Shown here one piece after another: positions 17,904-27,310 of a stretch of DNA of 64,000 nt. The DNA is taken from NCBI GenBank assembly GCA_023461435.1, contig JAEYLC010000005.1:19846-83845 (forward strand), in the 5' to 3' direction. The position numbers and the translations under genes are program-made. The DNA comes from Bacillota bacterium (GTDB lineage Bacteria > Bacillota > Clostridia > Christensenellales > SZUA-584). Numbering within the stretch: the first letter of the stretch is position 1; each line of letters opens with the position of its first letter. Under the pieces are notes generated by a model that was given only the letters and a program-made list of their open reading frames with translations, searched no databases and had not been told where the DNA came from.

Positions 17904-17937
17904 GTGCACGCTGCTATAAGAAAGGCGGTGCTTGCCA

Positions 17938-18870
17938 ATGATACAGTACAACAAAACGATAGACGGCCTGCTCACCGAGCAGAATACGGCCGGCGACGGC
18001 GTTTGGGTGCACCTTGTAAACCCCACGCGCGATGAGCTTGAAAGGGTGTGCGGTGAGACGGGCGCACAGCTCGATCTGCTGCAGGCTGCGCTCGACGAAG
18101 AAGAAACGCCGCGTCTTGACAGGGAAGACGAACAGACGCTGATTATCGTGGACATTCCCGTGGTTGAACCCGAAGGAACCTCCTTCATCTATAACACGTT
18201 GCCGCTCGGTATTGTGCTGCTTGAGCAAATGGTCGTGACGATTTGTCTCGAAGAATCGACGATTATCGACGATTTTATCGAGAACCGTGTCCGCGGCTTC
18301 GATACGAGCAAAAAGACGCGGTTTGTGCTTCAGCTTCTTTACAAAACAAGTTCAAAATACCTCCAGTATCTGCGTCAGGTGGACAAGGCCAGCACGCAGG
18401 TTGAAGCCGCCCTGCATAAGTCTTTAAAGAATCGTGAGCTAATACAAATGCTCAAGCTTGAAAAGTCGCTGGTCTTCTTCTCAACTTCGCTGAAGGCCAA
18501 CGAAATTGTGATGGAGAAATTGCTCAAGACGAACTTCATCAAACGGTATCCCGACGATGAGGATCTGCTCGAAGACGTTATCATCGAAAACAAGCAGGCC
18601 ATCGAAATGGCGACGATCTATCGCGACATTCTTTCGGGAACGATGGATGCGTTCGCTTCGGTGATCTCCAACAACCTCAATATCGTCATGAAGTTTTTGG
18701 CGTCGATGACAATCATACTCGCCGTGCCCGCGCTGATCGCGGCGCTGTGGGGCATGAACGTGCCGGTGCCTTTTGAGAGGTCTCCGGCAGGCTTTTGGGT
18801 GGTCACTGGCGTATCGCTTTTGGGCGCCGGGCTGACGATGTGTATACTCTGGCGCAGGAAGATGCTTTAA
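17938..18870 (+). CDS. corA: CorA-family divalent cation (Mg2+) transporter
   Basis: A 310-residue protein. A long soluble N-terminal domain is followed by two C-terminal TM helices, with the signature WGMNVPVP between them and a basic end WRRKML. This is the CorA architecture: a pentameric Mg2+/Co2+ channel in the membrane. The ATG at 17938 follows AAGGCGG; an in-frame TTG lies 6 bases earlier. The long leader with a strong-SD uORF suggests post-transcriptional control. Confidence 0.93.
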   Translation: MIQYNKTIDGLLTEQNTAGDGVWVHLVNPTRDELERVCGETGAQLDLLQAALDEEETPRLDREDEQTLIIVDIPVVEPEGTSFIYNTLPLGIVLLEQMVVTICLEESTIIDDFIENRVRGFDTSKKTRFVLQLLYKTSSKYLQYLRQVDKASTQVEAALHKSLKNRELIQMLKLEKSLVFFSTSLKANEIVMEKLLKTNFIKRYPDDEDLLEDVIIENKQAIEMATIYRDILSGTMDAFASVISNNLNIVMKFLASMTIILAVPALIAALWGMNVPVPFERSPAGFWVVTGVSLLGAGLTMCILWRRKML

Positions 18871-18888
18871 GGAAAGGAAAACCGGCAT

Positions 18889-19074
18889 ATGCCATTGCTG
18901 AAATACATCTGCGAAGACTGCAAGACTGTTTTTGAAGAGCTGACAACGGCGGATAAAAAGCCGCCCTGCCCAAAGTGCGCGTCCTTAAACACCGTGCGGT
19001 ATTATCAGGGCAAATGCTATTTTGGCGGCAAGGGCGGCGGTGGATGCAGCGGCTGCAAGGGCTGCGGAAGCTGA
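18889..19074 (+). CDS. FmdB-type small zinc ribbon protein
   Basis: A 61-residue protein, MPLLKYICEDCKTVFEEL, with CxxC pairs at ICEDC and PCPKC and a Gly/Cys-rich tail (GGGGCSGCKGCGS). It matches the FmdB/CxxC_CxxC_SSSS small regulatory protein type. It sits 18 bases after corA and 6 bases before radC, so it is probably in the same operon. Function unknown. Confidence 0.8.
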   Translation: MPLLKYICEDCKTVFEELTTADKKPPCPKCASLNTVRYYQGKCYFGGKGGGGCSGCKGCGS

Positions 19075-19080
19075 CGGCTT

Positions 19081-19830
19081 ATGCACGAAGGACACAGACA
19101 GCGGCTCACAGACCGGTTTTTAAGCGAAGGGCTTGAGGGCTTTGAGGAACACGAGATCATCGAGTTGCTGCTGTTTTACGCGTTGCCGCGAGTGGATACC
19201 AACGCGACCGCCCACGAGCTGATCAAAACCTTTGGCTCGCTGGCGGCGGTGCTCGAGGCGGACCCGAAGGACCTTGAGCGCGTGGGCGGCATCGGGCCCA
19301 AAGCGGCGGCGTTTCTCACCATGGTTCCGGACATTTTCAGGGCATATGAGCGCAGCAAGCTCGGCAAAAAGCCTGCGCTTCGCTCCATTGCCGACGCGTG
19401 CGGCTTTGCAAGGACGCTGCTGTTTGGCAAACCGTTTGAGCAGTTTTATGTGATATGGCTCGGAACGCAGAACCGCGTGATCCACTATGAGCGGCTCAGT
19501 GAAGGCAGCGTGAACGAGTCGCCGGTGTACATCGGCCGCCTTGCTGCGAAGGCGCTGCGGCACCATGCCGTCAAGTGCGTGATCGCGCACAATCATCCGG
19601 GCGGCAGGGTGGTCCCCTCAAAGGCGGACATCGAGACCACACAGAGCGTGCTGAATGCGCTGGCTGTATTGGGCATTGAGCTTGTCGATCATATCATCGT
19701 CAGTGAAAACGAGGCGTTCAGTTTTCAGGCCGATTCTCTGATGGACAAGTGCGAGCTCGCGGGGCGTGAAGCTTATGCCGCCGAATATTCAAGCATGCGG
19801 CAGCTTGCTGCGGCATTAAAACAAGATTGA
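19081..19830 (+). CDS. radC: RadC/JAMM-domain protein
   Basis: A 249-residue protein with an N-terminal helix-hairpin-helix (LERVGGIGPKAAAFL, about 64-78) and a C-terminal JAMM metal site HNHPGGRVVPSKAD. RadC-like proteins are common in bacteria; their historical DNA-repair label is not well supported. ATG at 19081, tightly spaced after the zinc ribbon gene. Confidence 0.93.
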   Translation: MHEGHRQRLTDRFLSEGLEGFEEHEIIELLLFYALPRVDTNATAHELIKTFGSLAAVLEADPKDLERVGGIGPKAAAFLTMVPDIFRAYERSKLGKKPALRSIADACGFARTLLFGKPFEQFYVIWLGTQNRVIHYERLSEGSVNESPVYIGRLAAKALRHHAVKCVIAHNHPGGRVVPSKADIETTQSVLNALAVLGIELVDHIIVSENEAFSFQADSLMDKCELAGREAYAAEYSSMRQLAAALKQD

Positions 19831-19844
19831 TTTTGGAGGAAGAC

Positions 19845-20303
19845 ATGACACTGACATTTACCGTACTGGAAAAGCCGGAAGTTAATATCGTCAGCAACAT
19901 TCTCGATATTGAGCAGGAGGCCTTCGGAGACGGCGCGCTCAACGAGTATGTGGTGGTGCCGCTGCTGCGCTACGGCAAGGTGTATGCCGCGGTGGACGAA
20001 GAGGGCACGGCGGTGGCCTGCGCGTATTTCATGGCGGACATGAACGACCCCGATAACGCGTACCTCATGAGCGTGGCGGTGCTTCCGGATTACAGAGGCC
20101 AGAACGTGGGCACGGCGTTGCTCGCGTATGCGCTCGAGGGCCTTAAGGAATACGGCATTTCGAGGGTGACGCTCACCGTGGACCCCGCGAACTTCACCGC
20201 GCTCTCCGTATACCGCGAAAAGCTCGGCTTCACCGTGGTGGACAGCGCCAAGGATGAGTACGGTGAAGGCGAAGACCGTTTGATCATGACCAAAGAAATT
20301 TAG
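19845..20303 (+). CDS. GNAT family N-acetyltransferase
   Basis: A 152-residue protein with the acetyl-CoA loop VAVLPDYRGQNVGTALLAYA and the late motif NFTALSVYREKLGF, as in RimI-like acetyltransferases. The start at 19845 is fixed by TTTTGGAGGAAGAC. The substrate is not known. It closes the corA-zinc ribbon-radC group before a terminator. Confidence 0.92.
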   Translation: MTLTFTVLEKPEVNIVSNILDIEQEAFGDGALNEYVVVPLLRYGKVYAAVDEEGTAVACAYFMADMNDPDNAYLMSVAVLPDYRGQNVGTALLAYALEGLKEYGISRVTLTVDPANFTALSVYREKLGFTVVDSAKDEYGEGEDRLIMTKEI

Positions 20304-20419
20304 AGGACTTTACAAAAATTCAACGTTGTGTTAACATATTGTTCATAACCATTCTTTATAATAATAATCAAGTTAATAAGGCAGTCATCAATAAGGCAGC
20401 CAGCAATTTATATATATTG

Positions 20420-20451
20420 AAAAAAGCGCGGGTCAGGATAAGCGCTTTTTT
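20420..20451. terminator. Bidirectional terminator
   Basis: AAAAAAGCGC/GCGCTTTTTT inverted repeat with a 12-base loop, about 117 bases after the acetyltransferase. Confidence 0.85.
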
Positions 20452-20562
20452 CATTTGTATGGATGAATCATTATTTTTCACGCTTTGGACAAAAAGCAAT
20501 TCGCGAAGATTTTTTAACCGGCACCGCTGACGTTTAAATCCGTCTTAGGGGATAATAATCGT

Positions 20563-20838
20563 ATGGGATGCTTGATAGAATTTTTGATAGAACTGCTTTT
20601 AGAGGGATTGTCAGATGCGGCGGGGCATCCGAGGGTACCCATTTTTATCAGGCTGATTTTTATAACTTTACTCGTGGGCGGTATGGCCGTTGTTGCTGTT
20701 TTATGCGGGTTTTCCGCATTAGACGCCGTCGGGCTGGCGGGGGCTGTAATCGGCTGGGTGATAGCGGCGGGATTGATATTTCTATGGGTTTACGGCTGCT
20801 ACAGAATTATAAAGACCAGAAGGACCAATAACAAATAA
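20563..20838 (+). CDS. Small membrane protein
   Basis: A 91-residue protein with hydrophobic segments near 27-50 and 55-80 and a basic tail (RIIKTRRTNNK). Start ATG at 20563. No family recognised. The BlaI-type promoter of the following lipoprotein lies 35 bases downstream. Confidence 0.6.
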   Translation: MGCLIEFLIELLLEGLSDAAGHPRVPIFIRLIFITLLVGGMAVVAVLCGFSALDAVGLAGAVIGWVIAAGLIFLWVYGCYRIIKTRRTNNK

Positions 20839-20872
20839 ACGCGCTACGTCGGGAAGCAAAACCAACAGCACA

Positions 20873-20905
20873 TTGACAAACGGTACACGTATAACTACAA
20901 TTGTA
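20873..20905 (+). promoter_or_regulatory. BlaI-type operator/promoter of the free lipoprotein
   Basis: TTGACA (20873-20878), 17 bases, TACAAT (20896-20901). The -10 is part of the perfect palindrome TACAATTGTA (20896-20905), the same layout as at 17204-17236. Confidence 0.8.
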
Positions 20906-20942
20906 ATTGATGATATCAATATACCGTTGTTGAGGTGCCATT

Positions 20943-22426
20943 ATGAGAATAAAACACGTCTCTGCGATGAAAAAAGCGTCTGCCCTGTTTGCCTGCCTGA
21001 TGCTCACCGTTTTTATTATGACAGCGTGTCAGCCGACGCCCGAAATTGCGCCCGTAGTGAACAAGGGAGATAACCACCTTGAGGAGATGATCGCGGCTTC
21101 CACGAAAGAGCCGCTGCCCACACCCACGGTTGACCCTGAGAAAACAAAAGAGGAGCAAGACGAAGCGTTGCGGCAGGCGCTTCTCAAAAAGCTCGGCGCG
21201 CCCGAGACCTGTGCGGACAGCTTCGAGAACAAAAACGGCAGAGTTACGGTGTCGTTCGACGACGCGGCGGTGATTGTGCCTGCGGTGCAAAGCATCCCAA
21301 CGGTGGCGCTCAAGCCATCCGCATTTTCCAGGGAGACGGTGGATAAGTATGCTGCTTACTTCTTGCATGGCGCTCCCGTTTTTACGCAGGAGCATGCGCG
21401 CACCAAGGAAGAGATCGAAGCGGAGATCATCCGGCTGAAACAATCGATACAGGATACCAAAAACGAGGACAATCTCAGTGCAAATATGAAGGATTATATC
21501 AAGGAGAGCGAGCAGTATTTAAAAGACCTCGAGAAACAATATCAAGAAGCGCCTGAGGCGCGCGCGAAGACGCCCGCTTCACTGGATTTTGTAAAGACGG
21601 AGTACGGGCAGAAAATCGGCGTTGTGGCGGATTTGGGTAAAGAGGATGTCGCCGGTTTCAGTGTATACAACGAGGAGCAGGTCAGTACATTCAGTTTCTC
21701 AAACTGCGGCAAAGGGCATTATTCATTTCGGTTTGAGCAGGTTGTGCCGGATCGGCTTCCCAAGGGCATGACAATGGTGCTCGACGAAGCGACAGCACTG
21801 GTCAACGAATGTCTTGACGATTTGGATATCGAAAACATGCAGATCGATGCCGTCAGATATGGGGATTACAGTGATTTCTTGCTGAATAATTCGGATAAGC
21901 AATGCTATCACTTTGAATTGAGACGCACGTTTCACGGTTCCCGGTAACGAGAATTGACGCCGCGACACCCAACAGCGGCGACGACCCGACCATGGAAGTG
22001 CCCAAAGAGCCCGAGTATGCCGATGTGGTTCAGCCGGAGTGGCTGTTTATACAGGTGGACGACACGGGCATTGTGGATATGCAGTGGGCCGCGCCGTTTG
22101 AAGAAGATGAGGTGCTGTCTGAAAACTTGACGCTGCTGCCGTTTGACGACATTGTGCAGAAGGCCAAGGACAATATATTTTTTCAGGGCTACTCCGCGTC
22201 CAACTGCACGGCGCATGTGCATATCACGCGCATTGAGCTCGGCATGATGCGCATTATGAGAAAGGATAGACCCGGAGAATACATGATGGTGCCGGTGTGG
22301 GATTTTATCGGAAACCGCGAACAGACCGTTTATGAAGAGACGGATTGGCTTCCCTTCGGAGATCAGAGCTATGTGACGATCAACGCGATAGACGGCAGCC
22401 ACATCAACCGCGAATGGGGCTATTGA
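20943..22426 (+). pseudogene. Lipoprotein homologous to the M56 sensor domain, frameshifted
   Basis: The N-terminal frame (20943-21947) encodes a signal peptide and lipobox (MTACQPTPEIAPVVNK), then about 310 residues alignable to the extracellular part of the M56 proteins. It breaks at TTCCCGGTAA near 21939-21947. Reading resumes one base back and continues to 22426 with the same C-terminal pattern (VQPEWLFIQVDDTG, DYVTINAIDG-like end). One missing C in a C-run restores a ~490-residue protein. It may be a real mutation or a sequencing error. It is not fused to a protease, unlike its paralogues. Confidence 0.85.
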
Positions 22427-22429
22427 GCA

Positions 22430-22612
22430 TTACCTTCTGCGATTGTCCGCAATCAGAAACGCGGCGGCTGTGACCGACGCAATACACGTGGCCGCCACGA
22501 CAATCTGCACGAACGATTTGCCCCATATCGGGTTAAACTGCGCGAGCACCAGAAATGTGAGCGTCGCCAGAGAAAAGATGATGCAGATGTGCGGTATCAG
22601 TTTCTTTATCAT
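22430..22612 (-). CDS. Small two-helix membrane protein
   Basis: A 60-residue protein with hydrophobic segments around 6-24 and 36-54 and the end ADNRRR. The ATG at 22612 follows AAAGGAAACTG and lies 12 bases after the NAGPA gene, so they form an operon. Function unknown. Confidence 0.65.
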   Translation of the reverse strand: MIKKLIPHICIIFSLATLTFLVLAQFNPIWGKSFVQIVVAATCIASVTAAAFLIADNRRR

Positions 22613-22624
22613 AATCAGTTTCCT

Positions 22625-23677
22625 TTATTCGTCAGCGATATACAAAATGTCGCTGACGGGACGGCCGCCGTCAAACGGCTGGTTATAAAGCTCTCCCATA
22701 AACGCCATTTCTGAGGTCTGCCCGCCGTCGAGGTTATAGGCCGCCGCGCAGCCAAGGCTATAGAAAAGCTCAGACATCTGCGCGCAACTCATACCGGGGG
22801 ATGAATATCCCTCCTGCCTGCCATCCACCACGAGAAAGCAGTAGTGTCCCGGCTCATAGTACCCCACCGCCGTTCTTGGGTTGTTCGGGCTGCCCGCGAT
22901 ATGCTGTGGCGAGGTGAACTCCGTCATGGACTTCCCGTCCTGCAAGAGCATCGGACCGAAAGCCCAAACCTGATACGGCGCTTCGGCAATGATTTTGTCT
23001 TTATCGACGTCCTCAGGAGAGAGCGTGACCATCGTGCCGTCCTGATACATAATCAGCAAATCCGCGTCCGTGTCTTCCATCGGATACAGGCTGCCATTGC
23101 GGATGATGAGCCCCATGTTATCGAGACAGTTGTCGCCGTTGATTGCGAGTATTGCGTCGGCCTCTTTCGCGATTTCATCGGTCTGTTCTGAGTGCCCGAG
23201 CACAGCGGCCTCTTTTGCGAATGCCGTTTTGAAGTATTTGATATCGGCGACGTAGATATCCGCGAGGAAATATGTCACGCCGTCTTTTTCCGCCGTGTCG
23301 ATAGAGACGCTGATATTCGCACTTTTATATGAGTTGGCCGTTGTTTCGACGCTGCCGTCGGTGAACTTATCCGAGAATTTTTCGCGCAGAGTGAGAGGTT
23401 CGGCTGAAGCCGACGCTTGTTCGGGGGCTGTCGGCGCTGTCTCGGCATCCTGTGACGGTAAAACGGGAGTTTCAGCAGCTGCGATGGGTGTCGTGAGCGG
23501 CTGCGGCTTTATCTCGCCGTGCCAGACATAGGTCGTGAGGTAAAACACGAGCAATATCAATGCCGCCAAAGCAATGTCGAGCACTATCAGCAATGCGATG
23601 GGGACTCTTTTTTTGCGCTTTCTTTTCGGCGGCAGCGGGTCTTTCAGACTCACGGTATGACCGGCATTTTGACTCAT
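22625..23677 (-). CDS. NAGPA-domain phosphodiester glycosidase-like membrane protein
   Basis: A 350-residue protein. A basic N-terminal stretch (PPKRKRKKRVP) and one TM helix (about 26-48) precede a Pro/Ala linker and a C-terminal NAGPA domain with NPRTAVGYYEPG, FLVVDGRQ and AAAYNLDGGQTSEM. Family members cleave or modify phosphodiester-linked sugars and often act on cell-surface polymers outside the membrane. The promoter holds a TACACTTGTA box, linking it to the BlaI group. Confidence 0.9.
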   Translation of the reverse strand: MSQNAGHTVSLKDPLPPKRKRKKRVPIALLIVLDIALAALILLVFYLTTYVWHGEIKPQPLTTPIAAAETPVLPSQDAETAPTAPEQASASAEPLTLREKFSDKFTDGSVETTANSYKSANISVSIDTAEKDGVTYFLADIYVADIKYFKTAFAKEAAVLGHSEQTDEIAKEADAILAINGDNCLDNMGLIIRNGSLYPMEDTDADLLIMYQDGTMVTLSPEDVDKDKIIAEAPYQVWAFGPMLLQDGKSMTEFTSPQHIAGSPNNPRTAVGYYEPGHYCFLVVDGRQEGYSSPGMSCAQMSELFYSLGCAAAYNLDGGQTSEMAFMGELYNQPFDGGRPVSDILYIADE

Positions 23678-23709
23678 TAGGATTGGAATCCTTTACTAAA
23701 ATCACATAA

Positions 23710-23738
23710 AGTATATACGCTTTAACTACACTTGTAAA
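23710..23738 (-). promoter_or_regulatory. BlaI-like box and promoter of the NAGPA gene
   Basis: Reverse strand TTTACA (23738-23733), 17 bases, TATACT (23715-23710). The dyad TACAAGTGTA (23736-23727) overlaps the -35 box and fits TACA-N2-TGTA. Confidence 0.7.
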
Positions 23739-23926
23739 CGCAAATCGAACATGCATCGGACCCAACCTCTAGATAAACTTGCTTCTCATCGTTTGGATAA
23801 CCAATGATTGACATGGGTGAAGATTATAATATAATTAAAATATGTACATATAAGAAAATAATATTAATTCATACTTTATAAGGTGTGTACTGTTAAAAAA
23901 TCAGTCGAAGGGGTGTGGGATTTACT

Positions 23927-25333
23927 ATGTTTTGTCCAAAATGCGGTGCAAAAAATACCGACGACAGCTTATTCTGTGTGAGCTGCGGCAGCAAAATGGA
24001 GTACAGTCAGGTTGTTCAGCCCGTAAACATGCAAGCCAATGCTGTTTTAAAGGATGCGTGGATGCCTCCGAATCAAGCTGTACCCCCGAAAAATGCGGGA
24101 AGAATCATCGTCCCTTGGGTGATCGTAGGCTGCATGACGCTGGTTGCGGCGGCACTGGCAGTGATTTTGCTGGTACAGCCAAGAGACACGCTTGGGAGTA
24201 AGGCTGATGATGGCAGCAAGCCCGAAGCCAAAGAGAGCGTTGCCGCAATCGTGACGGAAACAGCGCAGCCTGAAGAAGCGGATGAAGCCATTGTTTTTAA
24301 TGATGAGAACTTGGAAGCTGCTGTTCGAGAAGAGCTTGGCATAAGTACAGAAAAGATCACACTTAAGGATACCGAAGGTGTAGAAGAACTCGATATCACC
24401 GATCGAAATATTTCAGATATAGGGGCTCTTGCAAACTTTAAAATGCTGAAGAGGCTGTATTTGTCAAGCAACAATATCAGCGATTTAAGCGCGCTTGAAG
24501 CGCTTGAGAACCTTGAATATTTGGATCTTTCAAGCAACAACGTCGGCGATATCAATGCATTGTCAGGGCTGAAAAACCTTAGCGATTTATATATGTACAA
24601 CTGTAATATTCAAGATATCAGCGCATTGGGAGGGCTAGGCAACCTGCTGCGTTTAGATTTGTCAGACAATAATATCAGTGATATCGGTGCGTTAGCGGAT
24701 CTTAAGAATTTGACCGATCTGCTTTTGAGCAATAATCAAATCAGCGATTTGAGCATAGTTGGAGGGCTGGAAAACCTCGAGTATCTGGCCTTGAGCAATA
24801 ATCAAATTAGTGATATCACTGTGCTGGGCAATCTAAAAAATCTTGGAGCATTAAGTTTATCAAATAATAAAACCAGTGATTTAAGCGCATTGTCGGGACT
24901 CGACAGCATTGATTATCTGTTGTTGTCAAACAATAATATTCAAGATATCAGTGCGCTTTCGGGGATGACCCTAATGACATCGCTCGATTTGGATGGAAAT
25001 CAAATCAGTGATATCAGCGCACTTTCGGAAATGAAAGCTCTTGAGTCGTTAAATCTAAAAAGTAATATAATCAGCGATATCAGCATACTGTCGGGAATGA
25101 CAAAGCTCACATGGCTTAGTTTGGGTGAGAATCAAATCAGTGATATCGGTGTGCTGTCGGGGATGACAAAGCTTCAATGGCTGGAATTGAATAGCAATGA
25201 AATCAGTGATTTCAGTCCGTTATCAGGGCTGACAAGACTTGAAAGCCTGTATTTAGTTGGCAACAAGACGGAGGATTACAGCGCGCTCAAAGAAATTTTC
25301 GGCAATTTATCAATAAAAGATTTTGATATATGA
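23927..25333 (+). CDS. Zinc-ribbon, transmembrane, leucine-rich repeat protein
   Basis: A protein of about 468 residues. Residues 1-25 are a zinc ribbon (MFCPKCGAKN...FCVSCGSKM), a TM helix lies near 48-70, then a variable linker. From about 125 on there are 13 complete 22-residue leucine-rich repeats of the internalin/SDS22 type (for example NNISDIGALADLKNLTDLLL) plus a partial one. The topology predicts a cytoplasmic ribbon and an extracellular LRR surface. No LPxTG or cell-wall anchor is present. The ligand is unknown. Confidence 0.88.
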   Translation: MFCPKCGAKNTDDSLFCVSCGSKMEYSQVVQPVNMQANAVLKDAWMPPNQAVPPKNAGRIIVPWVIVGCMTLVAAALAVILLVQPRDTLGSKADDGSKPEAKESVAAIVTETAQPEEADEAIVFNDENLEAAVREELGISTEKITLKDTEGVEELDITDRNISDIGALANFKMLKRLYLSSNNISDLSALEALENLEYLDLSSNNVGDINALSGLKNLSDLYMYNCNIQDISALGGLGNLLRLDLSDNNISDIGALADLKNLTDLLLSNNQISDLSIVGGLENLEYLALSNNQISDITVLGNLKNLGALSLSNNKTSDLSALSGLDSIDYLLLSNNNIQDISALSGMTLMTSLDLDGNQISDISALSEMKALESLNLKSNIISDISILSGMTKLTWLSLGENQISDIGVLSGMTKLQWLELNSNEISDFSPLSGLTRLESLYLVGNKTEDYSALKEIFGNLSIKDFDI

Positions 25334-25394
25334 TGCCAATGACAACATGAGTATGGTTTTGCAGCGTCGAACCGTTGTGACAGGTTTATAGAAT

Positions 25395-25420
25395 AAAAGC
25401 CGCCCCGCAAGGCGGCTTTT
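25395..25420. terminator. Bidirectional terminator between the LRR gene and dnaB
   Basis: AAAAGCCGCC/GGCGGCTTTT with a 6-base loop and T/A tails on both sides. Confidence 0.9.
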
Positions 25421-25443
25421 GTTCACTAAAATTAAATTAAGCG

Positions 25444-26790
25444 CTAAAACGGTGCCGCCTCCGTTTGGTTCGAAAGCTCCGCAAACCGCGTCTGATCGCC
25501 GCGCCACCCGACGTTGACTTCGCCCGTGGGCCCGCTTCTCTGCTTGGCGACGATGATCTGCGAGACGTTGTCCGCCTCTTTGTTGTAGTAATTCTCGCGG
25601 TGCAGGAATATGACGACGTCGGCATCCTGCTCGATACTGCCCGATTCGCGCAGGTCCGAGAGCAGCGGGCGCTTGGAATCGCGCTTTTCGCTCGCGCGGC
25701 TCAGCTGCGAGAGCAGTATCACCGGCACGCCGACCTCCTTGGCCATAATCTTGAGGCTGCGCGTCATGCCCGAAATCTCCTGCTGTCGGTTCTCACGCCG
25801 ATCCTTGCCCGACATGAGCTGCAGATAGTCGATCACGACGAGCCCGAGGCCCTTTTCCTTTTTGAGCCGCCGCGCCTTGGCGAGCATTTCCATCACCGTG
25901 ATGGTGGGCGAATCGTCGATATAGATGGGCGCTTTGGCGAGCACGTCTACGGCGTCGGCGAGCCTGTCGTAATCGTCCGGCGTCAGGCCGCCCACACGCG
26001 TCTTCTGGCTGTCCACGAGCGCCTCGCTGCACATCATGCGCATGGCGAGCTGCTCGCGCGACATTTCCAGAGAAAAGATCGCGACGGGCACATCAAGCTC
26101 CACGGCGGCATGCTGCGCGATGTTGATCGCAAAGCTCGTTTTGCCCATGCCGGGGCGCCCGGCCACAACGACGAGCTGCGATTTCTGCAAGCCCGAGAGC
26201 ATTTTGTCGAGCTGCTTGAAGCCGGTGGGCACACCGATAATGCCTGTTTTGCTGTTCATCGATTCACTGATCGAGGTATAGCCTTCGAGCAGCGCCTGCT
26301 TGATATGCGTGAGAGAATCGCGCTCGCGCTTGACGGCGATATTGTAGATCAGATCGCCCGCGCGGTTCACGATATCCGCGACCTCTTCCTCCGAGCCTGT
26401 GGCGTCTTGTATGATCGTCTGGCCTGCGCCGATCAGCGCGCGCAGCACCGCTTTTTGCTCAACGATATCGATATAGTAGCCGACGCTCGAGGCGCTTGGG
26501 ACGCTGCCCGCGAGGTCGGCAATGTAGAGCGTGTCGTCCGCGCCGTTCAGCTGCCCCTTGCGGTCCAGCCTGTCCACAACGGTGACGGTGTCGATCGGCG
26601 AGCCCGTTTCGCAGAGCTCGCACATCACTTCGAATATCTGCTGATGACGGCGCGCGTAAAAATCGCCCGCATGGAGCCGCTCGATCGCAGCAAAAACAGC
26701 CCTTGAGTCTAAAAACATGCTCCCAAGGACGCTGCGCTCCGCTTCCTGATTGTTTGGCGGCACATAGCCCGCCGTTTCAACCTGCTCCAT
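25444..26790 (-). CDS. dnaB: Replicative DNA helicase
   Basis: A 448-residue hexameric helicase of the replisome (called DnaC in Bacillus). The N-terminal domain begins VPPNNQEAERSVLGSM. The RecA domain has Walker A AGRPGMGKTSFA, Walker B LGLVVIDYLQLM and DLRESGSIEQDADVVIFLHR. The length is normal. It closes the conserved yybS-gdpP-rplI-dnaB block. A GC-rich hairpin sits between rplI and dnaB. Confidence 0.97.
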   Translation of the reverse strand: MEQVETAGYVPPNNQEAERSVLGSMFLDSRAVFAAIERLHAGDFYARRHQQIFEVMCELCETGSPIDTVTVVDRLDRKGQLNGADDTLYIADLAGSVPSASSVGYYIDIVEQKAVLRALIGAGQTIIQDATGSEEEVADIVNRAGDLIYNIAVKRERDSLTHIKQALLEGYTSISESMNSKTGIIGVPTGFKQLDKMLSGLQKSQLVVVAGRPGMGKTSFAINIAQHAAVELDVPVAIFSLEMSREQLAMRMMCSEALVDSQKTRVGGLTPDDYDRLADAVDVLAKAPIYIDDSPTITVMEMLAKARRLKKEKGLGLVVIDYLQLMSGKDRRENRQQEISGMTRSLKIMAKEVGVPVILLSQLSRASEKRDSKRPLLSDLRESGSIEQDADVVIFLHRENYYNKEADNVSQIIVAKQRSGPTGEVNVGWRGDQTRFAELSNQTEAAPF

Positions 26791-26859
26791 AACCCCTCAC
26801 AAAAATATTTCAATCCACGCCCCCGCGCGTGGATATGTGACTGTTCTATAAAACGGCGG

Positions 26860-27309
26860 CTATTCTGCCGCTTCGACGCTGACGGTGATATCGGCCGATA
26901 TGCCCGCATACACCTTGATAGACAGCTTGGTCTCGCCGAGTTCCTTGATATGATCGTCCATCACGATACGCTTTTTCTCAATTTCTATTCCGTGCTGCTC
27001 GAGTATCGCGTCAGAAATCTCCTTGGATGTGATCGAGCCGAACAGGCGCCCGTTTTCGCCGCATTTGGCTTTCACAATCACCTTAAGGCCGCTTAAGCGT
27101 TTGGCGGCTTCCTCCGCCGAGAGGCGCTCGAGCATGCGGCGCTTTTCGTTGGCCTGCTGCTGCTGCTTGGCGATGTTTAAGTTTTGTGCTGACGCTTCCT
27201 TGGCAAGGCCCTTGGGGAAAAGAAAGTTTCTCGCGTAACCGTCGCTCACGTTGATAATATCTCCGGCAAACCCCGTGCCTTTTATGTCTTTAATCAGTAT
27301 GACTTTCAT
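26860..27309 (-). CDS. rplI: 50S ribosomal protein L9
   Basis: A 149-residue protein with MKVILIKDIKGTGFAGDIINV and SDGYARNFLFPKGLA, typical of L9. It starts 1 base after the gdpP stop, a conserved Firmicute arrangement. Confidence 0.97.
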   Translation of the reverse strand: MKVILIKDIKGTGFAGDIINVSDGYARNFLFPKGLAKEASAQNLNIAKQQQQANEKRRMLERLSAEEAAKRLSGLKVIVKAKCGENGRLFGSITSKEISDAILEQHGIEIEKKRIVMDDHIKELGETKLSIKVYAGISADITVSVEAAE

Positions 27310-27310
27310 G

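Noticed and set aside
25465..26706. 413-codon forward ORF antisense to dnaB
   Set aside because: Same reason; His/Arg-rich composition and no SD.
26807..26841. Type I-C CRISPR-repeat-like sequence (reverse strand ends GCGTGGATTGAAAT) between rplI and dnaB
   Set aside because: Only one copy, no spacers, no cas genes; probably the rplI-dnaB intergenic hairpin.
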